A program made the position numbers and the translations under genes. Shown in pieces: positions 1 to 9,895 of a stretch of 64,000 nucleotides of DNA. The notes under the pieces are model-generated. The model was not told the DNA's origin. It searched no databases and worked only from the letters and a program-made list of their open reading frames with translations. This DNA comes from Trichaptum fuscoviolaceum (Eukaryota > Basidiomycota > Agaricomycetes > Hymenochaetales > Trichaptaceae), in the NCBI GenBank assembly GCA_910574455.1, contig CAJSYZ010000005.1, positions 992,001 through 1,056,000 of the forward strand, given 5' to 3'. How positions within the stretch are numbered: the stretch's first letter is position 1; each line of letters starts with the position of its first letter.

Positions 1-823
1 ACGTACGGTAAGGAGTTCCTGATTCAACCATGGGCTCAAGCAAGTCAATCTGCTCGCGTTTTCTTCTGCGATAACAAAGGAACAACAGGGCTGAAAAGAT
101 TGCAAGGCCTGCAAGCCCACCGACAACGCCTCCAACGATCGCGCCCGTATTTGAGCTAGTTGAGGCAGAAGATAACGGGGAGGTGCTCTGTGAGATTGAA
201 GGCGTCGAGGCGGGTACACTAGTCGAAGATGATCCACTTCCACCGCCACTGCTAGATGCACCGCCACTATCACTTGTCGTTTGAGATGGATTGTACAAGA
301 TATAGTCCAGCCATAGTACATTGGGCGCCGTGCCATTGAGGTTTGTGATCACCAGTTCGTGCGTTCCGGGAGAGAGCGGAGGCGACTGGTAGAAGAGCAC
401 CCGAGTCTGGAAGCCGCCAGGTTGAATTAAGGGCGCGGTGTACGTTGCGGCGTTCCCGCCGTCGATGGAATATGAAGAGACAGGGATGCCGTAGACATCG
501 ACGGAGCCAAGCGACCCGTAAACCGCTACCGATGTACCTGTTGAATAGTTATTGCAAGTGAGCAAGAGATTATACATGTACAGGTTGTGAAAAGTAAGAA
601 AATTATAACAATGGCTTAGAGATATTTATAACGAACCTGTGAAGCTGAAGTTTGCTGTACGTCCTGCGTCCGACGCACCATGCTTGGTTTGCATGTATTC
701 GGCCACATCACTGGGAATTCCTGCACCGGTGAAACCTGCTGTCCACCCTGCTGAGTATGCTATAAGGTTACTCGTATCATCGACGATCAACGTTGTCGTA
801 TTGAACTCTGCCGTTTGCGACAT
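1..823 (-). CDS. Ser-rich single-pass membrane protein, tandem copy 1 (3' end off window)
   Basis: Function unknown. The gene is read on the minus strand as exon 823..637, intron 636..538, then exon 537 to the window edge. The start is the ATG at 823; exon 1 is 187 nt, exactly as in the paralogue at 2713. The order is a beta-rich N-terminal domain beginning MSQTAEFNTTTLIVDDTS and containing THELVITNLNG and VLWLDYILYN, then a Ser/Thr/Gly-rich stalk, then one membrane helix (AIVGGVVGGLAGLAIF) followed by a basic stop-transfer YRRRKR and a short cytoplasmic tail. This layout is common in Agaricomycete surface proteins with a galactose-binding-like fold. No clear N-terminal signal peptide is visible, so the helix probably acts as the anchor. 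The tail is cut by the window start; the paralogue predicts one more exon ending in a PPGYT-type motif. Confidence 0.8.
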
Positions 824-835
824 GGTCTAAGTTGA

Positions 836-1651
836 GCTAGAAAGAAATATTCAATCAGAGAGTGATATGAGAGTGTTTTCCACCGGCATACCTAGTTGTC
901 GAACTCCAGAAGGTTGACCAAAACTTCCTGCGTTCTGTGAAACTGACAATGAACGAGTGACAGAGAGAAGAGACAGACGTAAAGTACCTGCTGTTCGCAT
1001 GCTAGTAGAGGTGCCTTGTATCTAACAAGGATTCTTTACAATAGCCCTCCGTGTTCAGGCCGAACGATTGAAATCATTGATTATTGTCTTTCGTTCTTCT
1101 CGACCCTGACTTTCGCTTCGCACGAATCGGAGGCAACCTTGTAAAATGGTGCTCCTTTATGCTCCAAGGTTCCATCTGAGTGGTATTCGTGAGGTAGATT
1201 GTGGGTGTATAAAATCCCTTATAAGACGTATCACTAAGATTATTTGTATTTGAGAGCGCCTCAAATGTCAAGATCTAACATGCAACCTCACATGAGCTTC
1301 GGAACCCATGATGGCGTACGGCGGGCAACGTGAGACCATAAGATATTAAGTTTGTGTTTCGCTAGTGCAGAACCTTTTGCGAAGGGTTGCTGCTATAAAG
1401 GATGATACAAGTAGGATGTAAGAGCGGATAGTAAAATGTCCGTCGCATTTCCCGCTCAAGCTCAATTCAAGTTGTCGGCAATTGCCGTCAGCAAGAAATA
1501 CAGGCTCGCATCCTATTCGCCTCAGTCAAGCTTCGAGATCATAAATTTTTTACAACTATTGTAGGCAATAGAGAGTTAAAGGGACATTGAGTCAAAAGAA
1601 TGGGATGAGGAATGTGAGATAATGGGGATCGTGTTGGACGTGCTCGTTGTA
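836..1651. other. intergenic spacer between the tandem membrane-protein genes
   Basis: Upstream region of copy 1 and 3' flank of copy 2. The short open frames here have no family resemblance, and no repeat or RNA gene was recognised. Confidence 0.5.
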
Positions 1652-2713
1652 TTAGTTTTGCGTGTATCCAGGCGGGACTTCTAAAAACGATTGAAGTCGT
1701 ATTTCAGAGTCCGTGTGCCAGATGGTCGAAGGTATTGCCATTGCAACAGAGATTCCAGAAGTACCGATATTCTGTAGATATGAGCTTGTTCTACTTGTGC
1801 TTGGGATGTCAGATATGGGGAAGGAGTCAGAAGTCATTCTGAAGGATGAAATCCCATCATCTAACCGAGAGAAATAAGTCAGAAAACTCCGTTTCGAGGT
1901 GATTTGGACAAATTACGAACCAAAAGATATAGTAGATTCGTGTTTGTATAGATCAGTCTGTTTAAATCTTCGTCTACGGTACCATTGGAATAGAAGCGCT
2001 GAACTTGAAAGGAGTAAGAGGGCTGAAATACCGCCAACAGTCCCTCCAAGGATTGCATCAATAGATGCATGCTTTGGAAAAGACGATGGTGTGGCACCAG
2101 GTGATGCTAGCATACTCGAACTCGAGCTGATTGTAGTCGACATTGACGAAACCGTAAACAAGTCAGTTGAGGAGGAGGGTATCAGAGCGGCGCCGCCTCC
2201 AGTTTCACCTGTCGGGTCATAATAAAAGAAGTCTATCCATAGCACACTGGGCTCAGACCCGTTAATATTGGTGATTACTAGCTCGTGTGTTCCAGGTGGG
2301 AGTATTGGTGACTGGTAGAAAGCTACATGCGTCAGAAATCCACCTGGCTGAATGATCGGTGCCGTATAAGTCGTGGTGTTTCTATCGTCGACGGAGTAGG
2401 AAGAAATGGGTACGCCATAGACATCAACAGAGCCGACTGACCCATACACAGCTATAGAGGTACCTGGGGAGAGCCGTGAGATTAGTGAATAATGATCGAA
2501 AGAATAAATTCCACAGTATACTGTACCTGTGAAATTGAACTTTGCTGTCAGTCCAGCAGTCTTCGCCCCATGTTTTGTGCGCATATATTCAGCATCAACG
2601 TCTGAGACACCGTCACCGCTGAATCCTAATGTCCATCCGGCCGAGTACTCAATGAGGTTGCTTGTGTCGTCGACAATCAAAGTCGTTGTATTGAACTCCG
2701 CGGTCTCGGCCAT
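1652..2713 (-). CDS. Ser-rich single-pass membrane protein, tandem copy 2
   Basis: Paralogue of the gene at 1..823, same strand. Exons are 2713..2527, 2463..1921 and 1860..1652, with introns of 63 and 60 nt. The N-terminal domain begins MAETAEFNTTTLIVDDTS and contains THELVITNINGS and VLWIDFFYYD. A Ser-rich stalk follows, then a membrane helix (ILGGTVGGISALLLL) and the basic stop YRRRRF. Without the second intron the frame would stop at SFGS just after KHESTI. Splicing from the donor at 1920 to the acceptor before 1860 stays in frame and gives the tail HTDSEIRLQSF...PPGYTQN, the kind of C-terminus typical of this fungal family, so I prefer the three-exon model. The N-terminal domain looks carbohydrate-binding or adhesive, but that is inference from fold type only. 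Confidence 0.8.
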
Positions 2714-3340
2714 TGTCTAGGATGCTTTGCAGACTCTATATAGTCGAACGATGAGGATTCAGGTAGGTATGACAGCTTAGAATCATATACACTTACTTCA
2801 TATGAGGGATTAGTGAAAATAACCTCAACTATCCAGGCGGACTGACTGCGAGACAAAGTACAAGAAGAGAGTGTCTTGAGTTAGGTAGTGATTAAAGTTC
2901 CTCGCTGTCCGTATCACAAGCATCGGTTTCATGATTAGTCGAATGTAGGTGTACTTCTTGAAGAAACGCTGATTCTCTTCAATCTCGTGATCGTTCATTG
3001 ATGTTGAGAAGTTGCCGACGTCGAGTGCCTCAAATGCGTTACAAGCTCAGGTCACAGGAGCTATGAGATGCTAACGTTTCCAGGGACCCAGAAATTGATC
3101 TAAGCCACAGACAAGAGCCATGCTTCAACCGTGATGATTCTGCTGTATGTACATCAAGGTAAGAAAGTAAGGTTGACGGTCCGAGTCGTTCAAAACCGTG
3201 ACCGTGGCTTCGGAGGAGAAAAGTCCAAATTACATAATTACGTACACTGGCACCGGCAGGGGCACCGGCAGTTCGGCTCCGGTTCCGAGTCCGAGTCCGA
3301 GTCGGCGTATAGGAAGTTCACTGGCAAGCCGCAAGCCACC
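2714..3340. other. intergenic spacer with short hexamer-like repeats
   Basis: Promoter side of the membrane-protein gene at 2713. Around 3250-3305 there are short imprecise repeats of GGCACCGGCA and CCGAGT, a small GC-rich microsatellite-like patch beside the MITE. No gene is supported. Confidence 0.4.
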
Positions 3341-3343
3341 TAA

Positions 3344-3802
3344 GGGCCTGCTCGGATCCGGTGGTTAGCTAGTCGTTGATAACCTTATAAGGCAAGAAGG
3401 GGTGGCTAGGTACCGGGTAAGCAATCGTTGGTTACAAACCTGCTCGGCGCAGCTGGTGGGAAGGTTGGCTAGCACAGATTAGCTTACTAAGATGCCTTTC
3501 TGGGTAATGTGCCCCCGCATATACCCAGTGTATCAGAGCACTAGTATTTGATTACTTGCAGAAAAACTGCTACAGTGGTATATATTTGCATGCTATGACT
3601 GCATGTATGTAATTATTAAAGTCAAAGATATCGTGTTAAAAAGACATTGGGAGTTCTATTGAAGTCAGCCACTGTGACGTTTTGTGACTTAGCGGTAACG
3701 GGTACCTCGGCCTTCTGAGCTGTTGGTCCGAAAGCTTTCGGATTTCTCCGGTTGTTGGGTAACCAGTCGTTGGTTAGCTAACCACCGGATCCGAGCAGGC
3801 CC
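3344..3802. mobile_element. PIF/Harbinger (Tourist-like) MITE, 459 bp
   Basis: Perfect 28-bp terminal inverted repeats lie at 3344-3371 and 3775-3802. They begin GGGCCTGCTCGGATCCGG and end GGTTAGCTA. The copy is flanked by TAA on both sides (3341-3343 and 3803-3805), matching the TWA target-site duplication of PIF/Harbinger elements. The GGGCCTG start is also typical of Tourist-like MITEs. Subterminal short inversions of the type GTCGTTGGTTA occur near both ends. There is no coding capacity, so the element is non-autonomous and would depend on a Harbinger transposase elsewhere. The perfect TIRs suggest a fairly recent insertion. Confidence 0.85.
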
Positions 3803-4053
3803 TAATTCCACTTCGTAGCGAAATGCTTCAAGTTGTCATCATACAGAGATTCTCTCACTGACGAAACATTAATGTGATTGCTCGAAGGTAGGTCTCTAGC
3901 ACAAAGTAACTTGCAGGATGGAAGGATGCATCATATAATATTATCAAAGGATGGGATACATGAAGTTCATAATAGAACGATTAAAAGTGACTCGTAAGTG
4001 TTGTACATAGAGAAGCAAAGGCGAAGAGCATTGGGACCTTCTTCTAGTGGGAT

Positions 4054-4746
4054 CTAATGAATATAGTTTATTGACGAAAGCGGATCATACGTATCAATCC
4101 GGAAACTCCTTGACGAAGGGGGAGAACTAGGGAAGCTGGAAGGTGCTGTGTAGAATGCCTCTGTCACGTCAGAAAGCGGGCTCTCCGTAAGCTCCTTAGC
4201 CCGAGCGTCAGCGAGGGTGGAGTCGACATCAAAGCTTCCAATCAAGGTAACTACGTTTGCTGCTGCATCTAACGCGTCGTTTACCTTGTCGAGCATCGCA
4301 TCGATGTTATCTTCCTTGGCGAGTTCACCTTTTGCCATCGAAATCGAAATGCGTACTATGTCCTGTGTGTGGTCCTGTCGGCCAAGGCAAGGGTCGCTTA
4401 GGTCTGCCGCTTGGGGGAACAAACTAACATGGAAAGGCCCGACAATGGCCAGTTCCTTGCACTTCTTCGAAGGCGTAGAAGGGGGTGAAGCCATCGAGTC
4501 TCCGAGCGGCTGGTTCTCCTTGTTTCCAAAGGCATCCGCATTGGTAGGCATGCCATTTTCGTACGATGTAAGTTTCTGGCCGTCTTGCACGAAGGTGACC
4601 CGATTCCAGGTGAGCGTGGTGCGAGGGGGAGTCTGGCGGCCAACGCTCGCAGATGACTTCGAATTAGGAGACGTGCTCAGGGAGGAAGACCGGGATAGGC
4701 GGCTCGAGACGCGCCGAGTAGAGGGTGAGTTGCGGATGGCAGGCAT
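4054..4746 (-). CDS. Ser-rich hypothetical protein, 230 aa, single exon
   Basis: Not recognised. The frame is open further upstream (to 4962), but I choose the ATG at 4746 (MPAIRNSPSTRRVSSRLSRS) because a TATA box on the same strand lies at 4866-4872, about 120 bp upstream and inside the longer frame. The N-terminal 60 residues are Ser/Arg/Thr rich with TP sites (QTPPRTTLTWN, SPPSTPSKKCK) and look disordered and phosphorylatable. The middle holds a more ordered stretch (KELAIVGPFHVSLFPQAADL) and a helical segment (EDNIDAMLDKVNDALDAAANVV). The C-terminus is again Ser/Pro-rich. It could be a cell-cycle or nuclear regulatory protein, but nothing proves that. Confidence 0.6.
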   Translation of the reverse strand: MPAIRNSPSTRRVSSRLSRSSSLSTSPNSKSSASVGRQTPPRTTLTWNRVTFVQDGQKLTSYENGMPTNADAFGNKENQPLGDSMASPPSTPSKKCKELAIVGPFHVSLFPQAADLSDPCLGRQDHTQDIVRISISMAKGELAKEDNIDAMLDKVNDALDAAANVVTLIGSFDVDSTLADARAKELTESPLSDVTEAFYTAPSSFPSSPPSSRSFRIDTYDPLSSINYIH

Positions 4747-4865
4747 TGTAGATGAGGTTAGTGTGACAGGTTCAGTATTACTGTGCAGGAGTTGAGGTTG
4801 TTCGTAAAGTTTGCCAGTGAGTGTTGGAGGTGAGGTGAAGAACCAGGCAGTCAGCTTATGGGACC

Positions 4866-4872
4866 TTATATA
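4866..4872 (-). promoter_or_regulatory. TATA box for the Ser-rich gene
   Basis: On the minus strand the sequence reads TATATAAGG, about 120 bp upstream of the chosen ATG at 4746. It supports the shorter protein model. Confidence 0.5.
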
Positions 4873-4879
4873 TGAGACA

Positions 4880-5480
4880 TGCAAGAACCACCGAGCGCAT
4901 TGAGGTATGCGCTGTTGGTAAAGGCCACTGCGCTCAGCCCATTGTCTCTCCTTTTTGGACAACGCGTCGGAAGAATTGTGGTGACAGTGTTCCTTCTTCA
5001 GTCCAAGAGTTTGTGGTTAGCGCGGAGCGCTCTTTGTCTGGAAGATCCAAGACGCGGTTGTGGATTAAAGTGAAAAGCTATTATGGGCCGTTTTAGGAAT
5101 TATTATGATTGGGATTACGGGCAGTCGAGTTCATATGTACCCTCGTGCGATACATGAGTCAGGGACATTCAGGATATACCGACTCCCAAAGCGAGGCCTA
5201 AGTCTAGGTACGCTGCTGGCCAGGCCATGGCTTACTGGAGTGACCACAGGTAATATACACCCTGTAACGGATGGAATAGTCAGGATGGAGAGATCGATGA
5301 GGGTGCTTACGACAGAGAAATGTTCCTTGAGTTCTCTTGTTCGGCCGGAGGCTTCGGTTTCTATGATCTTTCGTCTCAAAGAACAAAAGCTTTAGGGGCC
5401 CAGGCAAGTAGTAGATTCATTTATACGTCATATCTGATGCGAGAAGCCGACATAGAGGAGAAGTGATAGGAGGGAGGCCC
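4880..5480. other. intergenic spacer
   Basis: Several overlapping frames of 60-100 codons occur on both strands, but none shows a family motif. It holds the 5' side of the Ser-rich gene and the 3' flank of TRM112. Confidence 0.4.
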
Positions 5481-6028
5481 TTAGCCTATCTCATGTTCCG
5501 CGAGTAGCTAGTAAAGCAGAATCAGAGGACAATTTTAAATAAAACAGCAATAATCCTCGCATACCATATTGGGAATGCCATTTTTAACAAGATATACATG
5601 CCCACAACCTTGACACACCATTGCGCCTTCTTCTACATGAATCTTATAGGCAAAGGCAGATGAGACAGATATTTCGATACCGGAACTGACTTGAGACATT
5701 ACCTCCAATAAAACATGGTGTAGAAGTTTGAGAAATTCGTCATCAATCATTTCGGGTTGCTCTGCGGGTAAGGATGTATCCCCTAGCTACAGACCATTCG
5801 ATCTTGAGGGGACATGTTTAGATTTAATTAAGAGCTATTTCATACCTGACGAGCTGCGTTCACGAGGGCTTCCCATTCGATTCTGGGCATGAAGCCTCTA
5901 AGAAAATCGGCGTTGAACTCTGCTTCTCGGATTTCGACCTGAACGTCTTTGAACAGTAACGGAAAGTTATTTGTTGTACAACCTTTTACATGACAGGCCA
6001 AGAGATTGTGTGTAATGAGCCGAACCAT
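5481..6028 (-). CDS. TRM112: TRM112, methyltransferase activator subunit
   Basis: Small zinc-binding partner that activates several methyltransferases: Trm9 and Trm11 for tRNA, Mtq2 for eRF1, and Bud23 for 18S rRNA. Four exons, 6028..5846, 5786..5703, 5642..5565 and 5507..5481, join to 123 residues, the usual family length. The protein starts MVRLITHNLLACHVKGC and carries the central helix MIDDEFLKLLHHVLLE. The hallmark C-terminal half reads IHVEEGAMVCQGCGHVYLVK then NGIPNMLLAEHEI. Zinc ligand candidates are Cys13 and Cys17 near the N-terminus and the CQGC pair. The last intron splits the IPNM|LLAEHEI motif and was needed to recover the true C-terminus. The ATG is only 26 bp from the left end of a Helentron-like array, so its upstream regulatory sequence is transposon-derived. 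Confidence 0.95.
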
Positions 6029-6053
6029 AGCGTTTTCAGAGAGGCAAAGAAAT

Positions 6054-8117
6054 TCCCGCTACCCCTTGGGTAGCTGGGTATTCTTAGGGTATGCAACCGT
6101 GTCCAGCGCCTGCCAAAAGTCAAATGGTCACGTGAAATTGCCTTATATGTTAAACCTGCCTGTTAAAGAAGGCGTTCGATTCGAAAGTTCTGATGGGTTT
6201 GATTACAAATAATGACGCAATCTGAGACATCGCGCTTTGTCCGTCAACGCCGTCGTCGCCACCGCTGTCCTTGTCTTTCTTGTACTTATGTCGGACTCAC
6301 ATATTGACACTCCTAATGGCGACGCGTCCTCGTGAGTTTTATACTGATTTCTCTTTCAACTATTCTACATGTCCCTAAATTGCAAATATTTTGTGTTTTT
6401 GTTTCTACGACTTGACCTGCCAGGATCTGCCGCCCACCTTTGAAGACTCGCACTCTGCTTTCTTTGCTCTCCTCCTTCAGCTCATACTCAATGTCTCCCA
6501 AGACCGTTCGGTGTGGCTCGTAGCCAGTGTCTATCTCAAGAACACGATAAAACGGCGATGGGAGGATGAGGACTCGCCTTTGGCGGACGCAGAGAAGACG
6601 CAGCTGAAGGGTCAGCTGGTCCCTGCAATGATCGCGCTTTCGAGTCCAGCGGACAAGACATTACGAGCGCAGGTTGCGGAGGCTGTGTCCATTGTCGTCA
6701 AGTACGATTTCCCCGAGCAGTGGCAAGATCTCATCGATCAGCTCGTCTCTTCACCCTCGCCGCTGCAAATTATCCAACAAACGTTCCTGTTCTCAAGACC
6801 GCCCACTCGACCTTCGCGCCTTGGCGTTCTGAAATACGCTCAGACTCGCTCAACACGACGATCAACTTCATTTTGAGCCGTTTCTCGGGCACCTTCTTCA
6901 AATCTTCGAACACACCGCTACCTATCTTCAGAATGGATTGGGAACTGAAGCGATGGCGCAGGCTCAGGTCGTGCTTCTGTCAATCTTCTACGACTTGACG
7001 TGCCAGGATCTGCCTCCCGCCTTTGAAGACTTGCACTCCGCTTTCTTTGGCGCTGAGCAGGGAGTGCTCGCCAAGTTCCTTGCTTGGGACCTCGAGAACA
7101 TGCGCGGTGATCCCGACGATTCGACTCCCTTTTTCCCTACCCAAATTAAAACTTCGATCTTCGAGCTCGCCGAGCTCTATATGCATCGATACCTGGAGGT
7201 CCTCTCATCTTCGAATACTGTGCCGGCATTTGTCACAGTGCTGTGGGGGGCTTCTCGGTGGAGGCCAGAGATCTGGAATTGCATATGACGGACTGGTCAG
7301 TCAGGGACTACAACGGTCATCCTATCAGGAAACTACAAGGCCACGTTTGCGGAAAGGGGGACGATTAGTGATCAAAGGCGTAGTTATCCCCAATGTCACA
7401 TTACGAGGTGCGCAAGCTTCTTCTTTAATCGCGCTCATCTTTTTACTGATATCACCTTAACCTGCAGAACACGTAGTGGAACAATTTGAGGACGATCCTC
7501 TGGAGTATGTCCCAGTCGACCTTTCTTTCGTGGTGTCCTCTTGGTCCATTGGTGGGTTGACTATGGAGGGAACCACGTGGCGACAAGCTGCGGCCAATGT
7601 TCTCCCTGTACTCGTTGCCTCAGGTTTCGAGGCTGAGACAACCGAAGTCCTCTTAACGCTAGTAGGGAACGGACTGGAGGAGCACAACAGGAAGAAGGGT
7701 GACAAGGAGAGTTGGAAGAGGAAGGATGAGAGTGTATACCTGCTCACGGTGGTGGCAACTGTTGGCACAACAGCTCAGGTGAGTGATGCAAATCGTTTAG
7801 GAGGAACCGTGAATAATCTTGTGGATCTATAGCTAGGTGTTACAAGCACGAATGCTCTCGTGGACGTCATGCAGTTCTTCTCGCAATATGTGTACGAGGA
7901 CCTACAAGCCGGTGAGAACTCCGTGCATCCAATTCTCCAGGTTGATGTGATTTGCTTTTTGTACCCCTTCCGAAATCAGGTGTAATTATAACATAATAGA
8001 ATTTTGTATGTACGGATGTAAAGAAAAAAAAATGTTTTTTCTCTCTAACAATAACCTCACACCCATCCACGGGTAGCGGGCTCTGCTGTGAGGAACTCGC
8101 AGCCACTAACTGCTTGT
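6054..8117 (+). mobile_element. Helitron2/Helentron-like non-autonomous element H1 (CSE1 capture)
   Basis: First unit of a head-to-tail array. The 5' end starts TCCCGCTACCC and forms a hairpin (GCTACCC, loop CTT, GGGTAGC). Near the 3' end, GGGTAGCGGG at about 8081-8090 is the inverted repeat of the 5' tip. It is followed by a short palindrome (CTGTGAGGAACTCGCAG) and the tail CTAACTGCTTGT. This asymmetric arrangement, with the 5' repeat terminal and the 3' repeat followed by a hairpin, is the described Helitron2/Helentron architecture. There is no Rep/helicase gene inside. The body carries a decayed CSE1 fragment in the sense direction. The 3' end joins H2 directly with no target DNA between. 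Confidence 0.7.
6391..7985 (+). pseudogene. captured, rearranged fragment of CSE1/exportin-2 (CAS)
   Basis: CSE1 recycles importin-alpha to the cytosol. This copy cannot make it. Recognisable parts run in several frames. The N-terminal HEAT region reads SVWLVASVYLKNTIKRRW and KYDFPEQWQDLIDQLVSS. The central region reads IFYDLTCQDLPPAFED and FPTQIKTSIFELAELYMHRY. Then come GVVIPNVTLR, VEQFEDDPLEYV and VLVASGFEAETTEV. Frameshifts occur near 6770-6900 and 7250-7370. Intron sequence is still present at about 7410-7466 (ending CCTGCAG before the VEQFEDD exon) and 7777-7832. Retained introns mean DNA-level capture rather than retrotransposition. The first 70 nt (6396-6462) duplicate the segment at 6985-7050 and are fused straight onto the N-terminal part, so the fragment has also been internally rearranged. 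Confidence 0.8.
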
Positions 8118-8639
8118 TCCCGCTACCCCTTGGGTAGCTGGGTATTCTTAGGGTATGCAACTGTCTGTTTTTACCGCCAAAACTCATTTGGTCACGTGAA
8201 ATTGCTTTATTTGGGGGGTCCTTGGATATATATGGGCAGATTTTGATATATAAGTCTTTTTTGCTCACATGACAATGACAAAGATGTGTAACTTATGTAA
8301 AAAAATGTCTCGGGTGTTCCCGAGACACCGCAGCTCAGTCCTCATCGTCGCCAACGGCTAACGTGTGTCCGCTTTCTTGTCTTTCTTCTTCTTTCTTTTA
8401 CGTCGGACTCACACTTTGGGCTCTTTTAGTGGCGACGCGCCCTCTTTGATCTGAACGGCAAATGGTTCGACATCATCCTCAGCAACTGCAATAATTTCTG
8501 TGGGGGATGTGGACTGGTATTGGGCGACAGGATTGTAGATACTGCAGTGAATGGCGTGTAAGTGAAATATGGTGGCCTTTTCTCAACGAATAAAGACTCT
8601 CAGCCTTCATTAGACACTCACAAATGACGAAGGGAGACG

Positions 8640-9012
8640 TTCCGTCGCGTGTCAGTGCTGTCATGGATCCTCTCCGATGGAATTGCACAGCTCAACACTG
8701 CCATCAGCTTCCGCGATGGTGGGTCGGGCTTAGCCCGCAAGCTACAGGATGCTGTTTCCCTGGACAAGCCGCGTCGCGCTCAGAGCGAAACCTAACGCAG
8801 GCCTTCCGTGACATCTTGACCTGGTGTGATTAGTTCTCGCTCCCAAAGACGATCAGCGACCGATTTCGCCCTGTTGCCGGGAGGTCATGATAAGAACTCA
8901 GCTGCCAGCCCGTTGCTAGCCACAGGTGCCGAGGACCTCTTGGTCCGCTACTGCAGCCACTTGGATCTTCCTCTCAATTTCCAGGCCATCTGTGGTGATG
9001 TAATCAGGCATA
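8640..9012 (+). pseudogene. captured TFIIB fragment (core, first cyclin start and second cyclin repeat)
   Basis: Segments of transcription factor IIB appear in shifting frames. ISFRDGGSGLARKLQ-like and SERNLTQAFRDI text at 8695-8815 is followed by FSLPKTISDR (about 8832-8862) from the first cyclin repeat. Then GAEDLLVRYCSHLDLP and FQAICGDVIR (8927-9009) come from the second cyclin repeat. Stops and frameshifts break the frame, and the middle of the first repeat is missing. TFIIB recruits RNA polymerase II to promoters; this piece is non-functional and owes its place to element capture. Confidence 0.7.
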
Positions 9013-9329
9013 GCTTCATCTCTGCATCTGCTGTGAGTACTTGCATTCTCGCTCAGAAATGCATTGTTAATCCTGCATGTCAGCCTACACCTGCTTTCCA
9101 TTTACCAACAATGTCGTCTGTGACAAGTGCACGTACACCTGCGGTTTTGTCATCCTTCGACCGAGATTATTACATCTCTAGCGTGTAGCTGGGGGTGCTA
9201 ATCCCACCCACCATGTTTTCCATGATGTCGATCCATTCCTGGTCTTGGGAGCACTTCTCTGCTTCGTTGCAGAGCACATCATCAATCACCCTCCGCCCTC
9301 TCAACAGCGCTCTCAACGCCATCTCGCGC

Positions 9330-9690
9330 ACACTGTCTGCCCAGGTGTCCATGGGTCGACATTGTGAACGGGCCGTACGGGTAGGGCAGCATCGACACAC
9401 TAGGCATGGCGCCGCTGAACCCGAGAGGCGGTAACACAACGGCGTGGCATGGCTGGATGGCGCGGGGGTGGATGCTCTTCCCAGCTCCTCTCTTTGGTTT
9501 GCTCGTCTTACACCGCACCTCGTAGCCTCGTAGGTGTAGTGCGGGCAGCCGTGCTTGGGGAGGGGGCAGTCGTTGGGCAGGACGGCGGTGGGGGCGTAGC
9601 TGTAACGTGCGCCGGAGTGGGTTGGGTTTGTCTGGGTGAGTGAATGCGTGGGCGGGAAGTGGACCTGCGGCTGCTCAGGCAGGTGTGGCA
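9330..9690 (-). pseudogene. unidentified captured coding fragment (shared with H3)
   Basis: Minus-strand frame with GAMPSVSMLPYPYGPFTMST at about 9350-9410 and a Pro-rich stretch further right. A near-identical block occurs in H3 at 10235-10680, where it reads GAVPSVSMLPYPYGPFTMST. The shared peptide across two diverged copies suggests a captured exon from a host gene I cannot name. It runs antisense to the element, unlike the TFIIB and CSE1 pieces. Confidence 0.45.
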
Positions 9691-9895
9691 GTACAGGCGC
9701 TGAGGACCTGTTGGCCCGCTACTACAACCACTTCTATCTACCATCCAATTTCCAGGCCATCTGTGGTAATGTGATCAGACTTACCCATGGACAATGGTCA
9801 TTGTCCTGTTGGCGCCATCTACTTTACATGTCATCTTCTCGGGCAGCCAAAGTCTGCGAAGCAGATCAGTGAAGTGGCAGGTGCATCTCTATTAC
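9690..9895 (+). pseudogene. second TFIIB cyclin-repeat fragment in H2
   Basis: GAEDLLARYYNHFYLP, FQAICGNVIR and, in another frame, IYFTCHLL...QPKSAKQISEVAG match the second cyclin repeat of TFIIB. It is a diverged duplicate of the segment at 8927-9009 and closely parallels the copy in H3 at 10690-10935. Confidence 0.65.

Noticed and set aside
3131..3343. 70-codon frame beside the Harbinger MITE
   Set aside because: Its C-terminal SESESES run is a GAGTCC-type microsatellite; no family resemblance and it ends at the element border.
4217..4795. 192-codon plus-strand frame
   Set aside because: It is the antisense shadow of the Ser-rich gene.
4747..4962. N-terminal extension of the Ser-rich gene
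   Set aside because: The extension spans a TATA box and lacks conserved character; the ATG at 4746 is a better start.
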